From NCBI GenBank assembly GCA_937954195.1, contig CALFYR010000123.1:1-5547 (forward strand): DNA of 5,547 nucleotides, in the 5' to 3' direction. Shown in pieces: positions 1-5,082 of this stretch. A program made the position numbers and the translations under genes. How positions within the stretch are numbered: position 1 is the stretch's first letter; the number at the start of each line of letters is the position of its first letter. The notes under the pieces were generated by a model. It was given only the letters and a program-made list of their open reading frames with translations, did no database searches and was not told the origin of the DNA. This DNA is from an uncultured Dehalococcoidia bacterium. GTDB lineage: Bacteria > Chloroflexota > Dehalococcoidia > Tepidiformales > Tepidiformaceae.

Positions 1-462
1 GAGCTGGCCACCCATGCAGTAGCCGACGATGGAGATCTCGTCTTCGCCGCAATCCTCGAGGACGCGTGCGATGGAATCGGGGATGAAATCGAGGACGTAA
101 TCTTCGAAGCGGAGGCGGGCATCTTCAGGGCGCGGAATGCCCCAATCGATCATGTAGACATCGAAGCCCCGTTTGAGGAGGAACTCGACCAGGCTCTGGC
201 CGGGGGTGAGGTCCAGGATGTAGGGCTTGCTGATGAGGGACATGACCAGCAGGACCGGGACGCGATACACCTCATCGGCCTGGGGGTGGTAGTGGTAGAG
301 CTTCAGGGTGCCGCGTTGATGGATGACATCCTTCGGGGTGAGTCCGACGGCCGGGTCGCCCGTGGAGATGTACTCCAGGCCTTTGATGCTGCGTTGGATG
401 GTGCGCTCGACCTCGGCGCGGACGCGCTGTTCGATCGAGGTTTCGGAGGCAGGAGCTGTCAT
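1..462 (-). CDS. phaC: Class III (PhaE-dependent) poly(3-hydroxyalkanoate) synthase, N-terminal part, cut by the left window edge
   Basis: PhaC polymerises (R)-3-hydroxyacyl-CoA into PHA at the granule surface. The reverse strand reads through 154 codons without a stop and runs off the left edge, so the gene is partial because of the window. Visible family features are a segment rich in LLVMSLISKPYILDL (residues 71-85), then GFDVYMIDWG (99-108) and the lipase-like box GYCMGG (147-152). Cys149 in this box is the thiol nucleophile; it falls at the same number as the catalytic Cys149 of the Allochromatium vinosum class III enzyme. The short N-terminus before the alpha/beta-hydrolase core fits class III/IV (about 350 aa) rather than the roughly 590-aa class I enzymes. 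The Asp and His of the triad lie outside the window. Start: the ATG at 462 is preceded by GAGGGA; an in-frame ATG five codons upstream (477) lacks a ribosome site. It follows the subunit gene on the same strand after 125 bp, and a possible promoter of its own lies in that gap. Confidence 0.93.
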   Translation of the reverse strand, partial: MTAPASETSIEQRVRAEVERTIQRSIKGLEYISTGDPAVGLTPKDVIHQRGTLKLYHYHPQADEVYRVPVLLVMSLISKPYILDLTPGQSLVEFLLKRGFDVYMIDWGIPRPEDARLRFEDYVLDFIPDSIARVLEDCGEDEISIVGYCMGGQL

Positions 463-494
463 TGTGGTGTCCCTCATTCGGAAACAGGGGCCGG

Positions 495-523
495 ATCATA
501 GCGCCTCGCGAGGCATGTGTCCG
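495..523 (-). promoter_or_regulatory. Candidate phaC promoter with an internal palindrome
   Basis: On the minus strand a -35-like CGGACA (518-523, 4/6 to consensus) is followed after exactly 17 bp by a -10-like TATGAT (495-500, 5/6). The predicted start is near 488, giving a leader of about 26 nt to the phaC ATG. The spacer holds a perfect 12-bp palindrome, GCCTCGCGAGGC (503-514), which could be an operator. The weak -35 makes this tentative; phaC may also be read from the regulator promoter upstream. Confidence 0.4.
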
Positions 524-528
524 TGACC

Positions 529-549
529 CGCCTACCAGCGTGGCAGGCG
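529..549. repeat. Short imperfect hairpin between the synthase subunit gene and phaC
   Basis: CGCCT-a-CCA pairs with TGG-c-AGGCG around a 3-nt loop, giving an 8-bp stem with one mismatch. There is no following T-run in either direction, so it is not a convincing intrinsic terminator. It could be an mRNA processing or stability element between the two cistrons, or chance in GC-rich DNA. Confidence 0.3.
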
Positions 550-587
550 CGTGTGAAAGAGAAAATCACGAATGCGTGAAATCGCCG

Positions 588-974
588 TTACGCTTTCTGC
601 GGTTTACGGGTGCGCGGAGGGCGCGGCTTGGCGGCGGCGGGCGCTTCGGACTTCGCGGCCGGGGCCGAGGTCGCCTGTTTCGCGAGCATCGACTCGATGC
701 GGATGAGGCGTTCTTCCAGGCTGGAGAGCCGTTCGCCGAGGGAGAGGACATCGCCGCGGGTTGGGACGTTCGCCATCTGGAGGTAGCGGCCCATGACTTC
801 GTTCATGTTCTTCTGGAGGCCGAGGTAAACATCCATGAAGCGGCCCATGGCCTGGCTGAACTCATCGGTGGCCATGGCGTTATTGAGGAAGCTGTTCCAC
901 TGGCGCTCGGAGGTGGCGACCCAGTCGCGCCACATGGCCATGGGGTCAGGCAGGGTGGTGTTCGATTCAGCCAT
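588..974 (-). CDS. phaE: Short PHA synthase accessory subunit, PhaE/PhaR-like
   Basis: A 128-aa protein whose middle resembles the PHA synthase subunit family (PhaE of class III, PhaR of class IV), the partner that PhaC needs for activity. The key stretch is MGRYLQMANVPTRGDV (61-76), matching the family pattern of a Tyr-Leu...Asn-x-Pro-(T/S)-R-x-D-V block just before a coiled coil. Residues 76-97 (V76, L79, L83, L86, L90, I93, L97) keep a perfect 3-4 heptad spacing. The N-terminal half (MWRDWV...QWNSFL) is Trp-rich and helical. The tail from about 98 is Ala/Pro/Lys/Arg-rich and probably disordered. It is much shorter than typical PhaE (about 350 aa) and also shorter than Bacillus PhaR (about 200 aa). 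GGAGG lies 7 nt before the ATG. It sits 29 bp after the PadR-type gene and before phaC. The phaE symbol is by family; phaR would be equally defensible. Confidence 0.82.
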   Translation of the reverse strand: MAESNTTLPDPMAMWRDWVATSERQWNSFLNNAMATDEFSQAMGRFMDVYLGLQKNMNEVMGRYLQMANVPTRGDVLSLGERLSSLEERLIRIESMLAKQATSAPAAKSEAPAAAKPRPPRTRKPQKA

Positions 975-1003
975 TGGGGTCCTCCGGTGGTAAGGCGGGA
1001 ATT

Positions 1004-1411
1004 CTAGCCCGCGGCGGTCGCGTCTGTGTCGTTAGCGCGGGGGGTGAGTCCTTCGGCGGCTTTCTGGAGGATCGCCTGGTAGTTCTGCAGGACATCGATC
1101 CAGCCGCTGAGGAAGAGCTCGCCTGCCTTCGTGAGGGAGTACATGCGGCGGGCGGGGCCGCTTTCGGAGGTATCCCAGAAGGAGGAGACGAAGCCGGAGC
1201 GTTCGAGCTGGCGGAGGGTACGGTAGACCGTGCCGCTATCGGATTCGGGGAGGCCGGCGGCGGCGAGCTTCTGCGTGAGCTCGTACCCGTAGGCGTTCCA
1301 GCCCTTCAGGAACGCGAGGAGACTGGTGGAGAGCATTTCGCCGTGAAGGCGAGGCTTCACATCCTGGGCTTCGGTGGTTTCGGTCTGTTCTTTGGCGGGC
1401 TTACGTGGCAT
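1004..1411 (-). CDS. phaQ: PadR-family transcriptional regulator, PhaQ-like PHA-responsive repressor
   Basis: A 135-aa winged-helix DNA-binding protein of the PadR family. Landmarks: GYELTQKL (42-49) of the HTH, GTVYRTLRQLERSGFV (60-75) as recognition helix and wing start, and GPARRMYSLTKAGE (85-98), the PadR wing signature. A short helical C-terminus (about 99-120) would form the dimer arm. In Bacillus megaterium PhaQ is a PadR-type repressor of phaQ and phaP that is released by PHB; the setting here, divergent from a phasin and upstream of synthase genes, suggests the same job. Start: ATG at 1411 has GGAGG 4 nt upstream. The reading frame stays open to an ATG at 1462, but that ATG lies inside the predicted -35 box, upstream of the likely transcription start (about 1426), so it is rejected. 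The phaQ symbol is by family and context, not by proven orthology. Confidence 0.87.
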   Translation of the reverse strand: MPRKPAKEQTETTEAQDVKPRLHGEMLSTSLLAFLKGWNAYGYELTQKLAAAGLPESDSGTVYRTLRQLERSGFVSSFWDTSESGPARRMYSLTKAGELFLSGWIDVLQNYQAILQKAAEGLTPRANDTDATAAG

Positions 1412-1425
1412 GGGTCCTCCGTTGG

Positions 1426-1444
1426 TATGTGCATTATGCATGTA
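1426..1444. promoter_or_regulatory. Candidate PadR operator O1
   Basis: TATGTGCA-TTA-TGCATGTA is an imperfect palindrome (6 of 8 half-site positions symmetric). Its central base (1435) lies inside the regulator's -10 box. It has the same 8-3-8 layout as O2 at 1473-1491. Binding of the adjacent PadR protein is inferred from the matched layout and position. Confidence 0.6.
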
Positions 1445-1462
1445 GCAGCAAAGTGTTGACAA
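1433..1462 (-). promoter_or_regulatory. Promoter of the padR-phaE(-phaC) operon
   Basis: Minus-strand TTGTCA (1457-1462, 5/6 to the -35 consensus) and CATAAT (1433-1438, 5/6 to the -10 consensus) are 18 bp apart. The predicted transcription start is near 1426, giving a leader of about 15 nt that still contains the GGAGG ribosome site. The -35 overlaps that of the divergent phasin promoter by five bases. Confidence 0.65.
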
Positions 1463-1484
1463 GTCCTGCAGCTATGTGTACTTT
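1456..1484 (+). promoter_or_regulatory. Phasin gene promoter
   Basis: A perfect -35 TTGACA (1456-1461) is followed after 17 bp by TACTTT (1479-1484). The -10 matches only T, A and the final T, so it is weak. The predicted start is near 1491 with a leader of about 43 nt. The -10 coincides with the centre of operator O2, so bound repressor would block polymerase directly. Confidence 0.6.
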
Positions 1485-1491
1485 GCACATA
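1473..1491. promoter_or_regulatory. Candidate PadR operator O2
   Basis: TATGTGTA-CTT-TGCACATA has 7 of 8 half-site positions symmetric. With the flanking bases, CTATGTG (1472-1478) and CACATAG (1486-1492) form a perfect 7-bp inverted repeat with a 7-bp spacer. The ATGT...ACAT form is typical of PadR-family operators. Its centre (1482) is 47 bp from the centre of O1. Confidence 0.68.
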
Positions 1492-1495
1492 GAGA

Positions 1496-1511
1496 TGGCG
1501 GTGAGCCGCCA
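1496..1511 (+). promoter_or_regulatory. Small hairpin in the phasin 5' leader
   Basis: TGGCGG and CCGCCA form a perfect 6-bp GC-rich stem around the tetraloop TGAG. It begins about 5 nt after the predicted transcription start and ends 2 nt before the purine-rich GAAAGGA. Such a 5'-terminal stem-loop could stabilise an abundant mRNA; that role is inferred. Confidence 0.45.
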
Positions 1512-1533
1512 GTGAAAGGACCCAAAACCCCCT

Positions 1534-2004
1534 ATGGCTAACGAACAGGCCCAGAAGTACTTCGATACCCTCATCGCCAACTACGACATCTTCGTGGACG
1601 CGATCGAGAAGGCGAACGAGCGCGGCATCAAGGTCGCGAAGGAACTCGCGAGCGACGTTGTGAAGGGCCAGCGCGAGGCGCTGGAGCTTGGCAAGAAGTT
1701 CGCCGGCGAGCCGACCGACTACGCGCAGTACTACACCGCGGTGCTCGAGGCGACGACCGCCGCCCAGGGCCGCGCCCTTGCCTTCACCCAGAATGCCTAC
1801 CAGGAAGCGCTTGCCGCCAGCACGGATGCCCGCGATGTGGTGCAGCAGCTGATGGAAGCGAACAAGGCGACGGCGCAGGCCGCCGTTGAAGCCGCGAAGA
1901 GCTGGGCCGCCGCGAACCCGATGGCGGACATGATGAAGAAGGGCTTCGAGGCGATGCAGCCCGCCCCGGCCCCGAAGGCAAAGAAGGAAAAGGCGACCGC
2001 CTAG
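1534..2004 (+). CDS. phaP: Phasin, PHA granule-associated protein
   Basis: A 156-aa, almost wholly helical protein without signal peptide or membrane segment. It begins MANEQAQKYFDTLIANYDIF and continues as amphipathic Ala/Glu/Lys-rich helices to about residue 127, the typical look of phasins that coat PHA granules and limit their size. The C-terminus (142-156, PAPAPKAKKEKATA) is a short Pro/Ala/Lys-rich basic tail, similar in style to the tail of the neighbouring synthase subunit. Phasins are poorly conserved in sequence, so the call rests on helical composition, length and position opposite the PadR/PhaE/PhaC operon. The only ribosome site seen, GAAAGGA (1514-1520), lies 13 nt from the ATG, which is longer than usual. 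The gene is followed by a strong intrinsic terminator. Expression is probably repressed by the divergent PadR protein through O2. Confidence 0.82.
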   Translation: MANEQAQKYFDTLIANYDIFVDAIEKANERGIKVAKELASDVVKGQREALELGKKFAGEPTDYAQYYTAVLEATTAAQGRALAFTQNAYQEALAASTDARDVVQQLMEANKATAQAAVEAAKSWAAANPMADMMKKGFEAMQPAPAPKAKKEKATA

Positions 2005-2009
2005 TTTCG

Positions 2010-2040
2010 AGGACTGAGGTCTTAGGACTGAGGACTGAGT
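2010..2040 (+). repeat. Three tandem AGGACTGAG units
   Basis: AGGACTGAGG occurs at 2010-2019 and 2024-2033, and AGGACTGAGT at 2031-2040, overlapping the second copy by three bases. The repeats fill the space between the phasin stop codon and its terminator. No coding or hairpin role is visible; it is a simple intergenic direct repeat. Confidence 0.6.
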
Positions 2041-2044
2041 GGGG

Positions 2045-2071
2045 AGCCGGCTCGTTTGAGCCGGCTTCTTT
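2045..2071 (+). terminator. Intrinsic terminator of the phasin gene
   Basis: AGCCGGCTC (2045-2053) and GAGCCGGCT (2058-2066) form a perfect 9-bp stem with a GTTT loop, followed on the plus strand by TCTTT. On the minus strand no T-run follows the hairpin, so for the converging amidohydrolase gene (ending at 2076) it would be at best a weak stop. Confidence 0.85.
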
Positions 2072-2075
2072 ACGT

Positions 2076-3317
2076 TTACAGGTTATAGAGGGCTTTGGCG
2101 TTTTCGCCCAGGATCATCCGGCGGCGGGCATCGGTGAGGTTGGCGGTGCTTTCGAATATCTGATCGAGGGCGTCGGCGCTCGAATCGATGTGGGGGTAGT
2201 CGGAGCCCCACAGGAACTGGCGTTCGCCGATGATGTCCATCATGGAGTCGATGTTCTTCTCGCGCGGTTCGACCACGTAGTAGACGTTCTTCTTCATGTA
2301 CTCGCTTGGTTCGAGCTTCGTCTTCTCGGCGTAGCCGAACATTTCGTATTTCTCATCCAAACGGTGAGCGATGTAGGGCGCCCAGCCGGCGCCAGCTTCG
2401 ACACAGAGCAACTTGAGATTCGGGAAGCGGTCGAAGTGGCCGCTCAAGACGAGTGACGCCATCGCCGGGATTACCTGGTAAGTGGCGCCCATGGCGAATG
2501 CGAACGTGCGGCTCGGTTCGACAAGCAGGTTGTGGTGGCGGGTTGGGTTTTCGAGGATGCGGTTAAAGCGGACGATGACGTGGATACAGGCCGGGAGGCC
2601 CGCGTCTTCGAGTTCGTGCCAGAGCGGGTCGAAGTCCGGGTGGGCCGGGCTGCGGCCGTTCACCGGTTCGGGGGCGACGAACATGCCACGGAACCCGGCC
2701 TTGAGGCAGCGCTTGAGTTCGGCGTGGGCAAGTTCGGGGTCGTGCATGGCGACATGAGCCATGGGGAAGATGCGGTTGTGCTCGGCGCCACGGAAGTCTT
2801 CGCACCAGCGGTTGTAGGCGCGGCAGTAGGCATCGGCGAGGCGTGGGTCATCGGTGTCCCAGAGGATGCCGATGGTCGGGAAGACGATGCCGCCAGCCAT
2901 GCCTTTCTCGTCGAAGAGCCTGATGCGCTCAGCGGTATCGAAGCTGGCGAGTGGAGCACCGTCGAGATAGGTCATGTAGGGGAGTTCGGAGCGGTGGACA
3001 TCAACGCCCCCGAGGCCCGATAGCCCGCCGCTCATGATGATCTGGCGGTCGATGATGAGGTGTTCATCGGCCGCCATGCGTGCTTTGAGCTCGAGGGCCA
3101 TCTCGGGGAGGTTGCGGAGGTCCTCGCTGGCGGCTTGCGCGCCGGTGGGCGGGTTCATGGGCTTGATACCGCGAGGCTCGCCATCGCGGCCGGCGATACT
3201 GCGGGTGATTCGGATGGCGCGTGGCCGGAACTCCGGCTCGAGGTACTCGTCCCAGAGGTCCGGGGGTTCGAGGACATGGGAATCGCCATCGATGATGTAG
3301 TAGCCGTCGCGCGCCAT
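2076..3317 (-). CDS. Amidohydrolase-2 family metal-dependent hydrolase
   Basis: A 413-aa cytosolic TIM-barrel hydrolase of the ACMSD-related amidohydrolase family (PF04909/COG2159), whose members decarboxylate or hydrolyse small, often aromatic or heterocyclic acids. Visible metal-site motifs are the N-terminal D-x-H (Asp12-Ser-His14 in IIDGDSHVLEP), a mid-protein His188 (MAHVAM), His246 (CIHVIV), Glu307 in VEAGAGW and the C-terminal WGSDYPH (370-376) with Asp373. The chain is complete and slightly longer than the 300-350 aa of classical ACMSD, with an extra segment around residues 40-110. Its ATG lies 2 bp after the stop of the SDR gene, and its ribosome site GGAGGG is inside the last SDR codons, so the two are co-transcribed and probably translationally coupled. 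The substrate cannot be read from the sequence. Confidence 0.9.
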   Translation of the reverse strand: MARDGYYIIDGDSHVLEPPDLWDEYLEPEFRPRAIRITRSIAGRDGEPRGIKPMNPPTGAQAASEDLRNLPEMALELKARMAADEHLIIDRQIIMSGGLSGLGGVDVHRSELPYMTYLDGAPLASFDTAERIRLFDEKGMAGGIVFPTIGILWDTDDPRLADAYCRAYNRWCEDFRGAEHNRIFPMAHVAMHDPELAHAELKRCLKAGFRGMFVAPEPVNGRSPAHPDFDPLWHELEDAGLPACIHVIVRFNRILENPTRHHNLLVEPSRTFAFAMGATYQVIPAMASLVLSGHFDRFPNLKLLCVEAGAGWAPYIAHRLDEKYEMFGYAEKTKLEPSEYMKKNVYYVVEPREKNIDSMMDIIGERQFLWGSDYPHIDSSADALDQIFESTANLTDARRRMILGENAKALYNL

Positions 3318-3319
3318 AG

Positions 3320-4114
3320 CTATCCCTCCACCGGCCGGCGGTAGTTTTGGCGGGCCGAAGCTGTCCAGCCGCCATCGACGACAATCGCCTGGCCGGTGAC
3401 GAAGCTTGATTCGTCGCTGGCGAGCCAGAGGGCGGCGTTGGCGATGTCTTCCGGGAGGCCTGCGCGGGGGATGGGCTGCGCGTTAACGAGCCCGCGGGCG
3501 ACCAGTTCGGGTTCGACCTTCACGCCGAAAGGATTGTTGTAGAGGATGGGCGTGAGGGTGCCGCCGGGGCAGATGCAGTTCGCGCGGATACCCTTTTCGG
3601 CGTTTTCGATTGCGCAGACGCGGGTGAGCTGGACGACGCCGCCCTTGGCCGAGCCGTAGGCCCCCTGGCCGGGCATGCCCATCATGGCGGAGACCGAGGC
3701 GGTGGTGATGATGGAGCCACCGCCACCTGCGATGAGGTGCGGCAGGGCGTGCTTCATCCCGAGCCAGACGCCTTTCAGGTCGATCGCGATGATGCGGTCG
3801 AACTGTTCCTCCGAGCAGTCGATGATGGAGCCTTCGCCGCCTCCGATACCCGCGTTGTTGTACATAATGTCCAGCTGGCCGAAGCCCTCGACGGCGGCGA
3901 GGACCAGGGAGCGGACATCTTCGGAACTGCTGACGTCGGCTTTGACGAAGCGGCACTCGGGGCCGATGGACGTGGCGACGGATTCGCCGAGGTCCTGCTG
4001 GACGTCGCCGATGACAACGCGCGCGCCTTCGCGGACGAAGATGCGGGCGGTGGCTTCGCCCATGCCGCTCGCGCCTCCGGTGATGACCGCAACCTTGCCT
4101 TCGAGCCTGCCCAT
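3320..4114 (-). CDS. Classical short-chain dehydrogenase/reductase (SDR)
   Basis: A 264-aa NAD(P)-dependent oxidoreductase with a Rossmann fold. Motifs in order: TGGASGMG cofactor loop (12-19), Asp37 at the end of beta-2 (IGDVQ), which favours NAD(H), D60-V61 adenine contact, NNAG (86-89), catalytic Ser140, and Tyr153-xxx-Lys157 (YGSAK). The C-terminus has PGG (183-185) and VTGQAIVVDGGW (239-250). The position usually held by the fourth catalytic residue Asn (NLxG) is Asp112 (IDLKG). The start at 4114 is chosen because the Rossmann strand begins at once (MGRLEGKVAVITGG), GGGAG lies 9 nt upstream, and the longer frame to 4177 would begin inside the predicted promoter. It is coupled to the downstream amidohydrolase. 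Substrate unknown; annotation as glucose dehydrogenase or 3-oxoacyl-ACP reductase would be over-specific. Confidence 0.92.
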   Translation of the reverse strand: MGRLEGKVAVITGGASGMGEATARIFVREGARVVIGDVQQDLGESVATSIGPECRFVKADVSSSEDVRSLVLAAVEGFGQLDIMYNNAGIGGGEGSIIDCSEEQFDRIIAIDLKGVWLGMKHALPHLIAGGGGSIITTASVSAMMGMPGQGAYGSAKGGVVQLTRVCAIENAEKGIRANCICPGGTLTPILYNNPFGVKVEPELVARGLVNAQPIPRAGLPEDIANAALWLASDESSFVTGQAIVVDGGWTASARQNYRRPVEG

Positions 4115-4147
4115 ACGTCCGTACTCCCGTGCCGGTGTGGCGCGTGG

Positions 4148-4177
4148 ACTATAGGGAAGGATTTGACGAGGCGGCAA
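4148..4177 (-). promoter_or_regulatory. Promoter of the SDR-amidohydrolase operon
   Basis: Minus-strand TTGCCG (4172-4177, 4/6) and TATAGT (4148-4153, 5/6) are separated by 18 bp. The predicted start is near 4141, about 26 nt before the SDR ATG. It lies in the 81-bp gap after the lipase-like gene, so the operon need not depend on read-through. No terminator hairpin was seen in the gap. Confidence 0.55.
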
Positions 4178-4195
4178 ATCGGGTGGCGCCTGGTG

Positions 4196-4984
4196 TTAGT
4201 TCCCCTCGGGAGCCTGGCGGAGGCGGTTGGCGAGCACGCGGTAGACGCCCGGGTGGAAGGCCATGCCCAGGTGCGTGCAATTGACCTCGTCGTTCAACTC
4301 GGGGTCGTCCTCAATGCAGGATTCCCATTCGACGACGCCGTCGTTCTTCGAGTAGATGGCGAAGTGGGCCTGCTCGTAGCCCGAAGGGGCGAGCATGTTC
4401 TTGGTGAAGGTACACAGGCAGTGGCCGCTGAAGCAGGCCGGTTTCACATTCTTCGCGATGAAGTCGCGACCGATTTCGGTGCGCAGGGCGGCGACCGCGG
4501 CGATGAGCGTCGGGTGGGCCTTCACGGCGTCGCGGAAGGGCGAGCCCATGGAGATGACCATGCTCACTTCGTCCGGATGGTCCATGGCAAGGCTGCGGCT
4601 GAGCATGCCGCCCAGGCTATGGCCGACGAGACGGACGCGCTGTCCCGTTTCGTGGTGGGCGCGCTTCACGGTATCGAGCAGGCGGGTAGCGATGTGGTCG
4701 GGGCAATCGGCGTTGCGGCCGATATCGGAGAAGTAGGGCTTGTAGCCAATGCGGCCAAGCCAGAGGAAGAGTTCGGTGAGAGAGATGTCGCTCGCGAGGA
4801 AGCCGGGGACGACGACGACCTGCTCGCCTTCGCCGTGGGGGATGTTGCAGCCGTAGTAGACCGGGGACATGCGGAGGGCGAACCAGTCGAGGGGGAACAT
4901 GGCCTCGCGCCAGAGCGGCGTTTGGGCCGGCTGGAGCGACGCATCCTCGGCGTAGGGATCGATCGAGTAGACCGACTGGGCCAC
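4196..4984 (-). CDS. Alpha/beta-hydrolase, lipase/esterase-like
   Basis: A 262-aa serine hydrolase of the lipase type (COG1075-like). It has VVVVPGFLASD (56-66) in the oxyanion-hole position, the nucleophile elbow GHSLGG (121-126, Ser123), a likely acid Asp215 in SKNDGVV and a likely catalytic His238 in CTHLGMAFHPGVY. Seven cysteines are present; Cys223 and Cys236 lie between the acid and the His. No signal peptide or membrane helix is visible, so it is probably cytosolic and acts on an ester of unknown identity; a role in PHA turnover is possible but unsupported. Start: GTG at 4984 has GGGGAGG 5 nt upstream. The frame stays open to an ATG at 5089, but that stretch is AT-richer, Cys/Asn-rich and non-conserved in style, and its ATG has no ribosome site. 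It is followed by the SDR operon on the same strand. Confidence 0.85.
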   Translation of the reverse strand: MAQSVYSIDPYAEDASLQPAQTPLWREAMFPLDWFALRMSPVYYGCNIPHGEGEQVVVVPGFLASDISLTELFLWLGRIGYKPYFSDIGRNADCPDHIATRLLDTVKRAHHETGQRVRLVGHSLGGMLSRSLAMDHPDEVSMVISMGSPFRDAVKAHPTLIAAVAALRTEIGRDFIAKNVKPACFSGHCLCTFTKNMLAPSGYEQAHFAIYSKNDGVVEWESCIEDDPELNDEVNCTHLGMAFHPGVYRVLANRLRQAPEGN

Positions 4985-5082
4985 GGTGGCCTCCCCAAAG
5001 TGTTTTCCGCCCGGTAGGTCGGAGCGTATCGCGGCGCACGCTACAGGCCGGTTTCGGTTGCTGCAAGAAATCGAGCAGTTGT

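Noticed and set aside
462..1007. Plus-strand open frame opposite the PhaE-like gene
   Set aside because: Low-complexity Gly/Arg-rich product with no ribosome site, antisense to a gene with clear family motifs and a good ribosome site.
974..1459. Plus-strand open frame opposite the PadR gene
   Set aside because: Gly/Glu/Ala-biased shadow frame; the minus strand encodes a clear PadR protein.
1412..1462. Upstream in-frame start (1462) for the PadR gene, adding 17 residues
   Set aside because: The extension covers the predicted promoter and operator, has no ribosome site, and the ATG at 1411 has GGAGG at good spacing.
4115..4177. Longer SDR start at 4177
   Set aside because: The 21 extra residues overlap the -35/-10 boxes and do not belong to the Rossmann fold, which begins right after the ATG at 4114.
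3737..5017. A 426-codon open frame on the plus strand
   Set aside because: It lies antisense to the SDR start, the operon promoter and the whole lipase-like gene, both of which have full catalytic motifs. Its product is Asp/Val/Ala/Gly-biased with no recognisable domain, typical of a GC-rich shadow frame.
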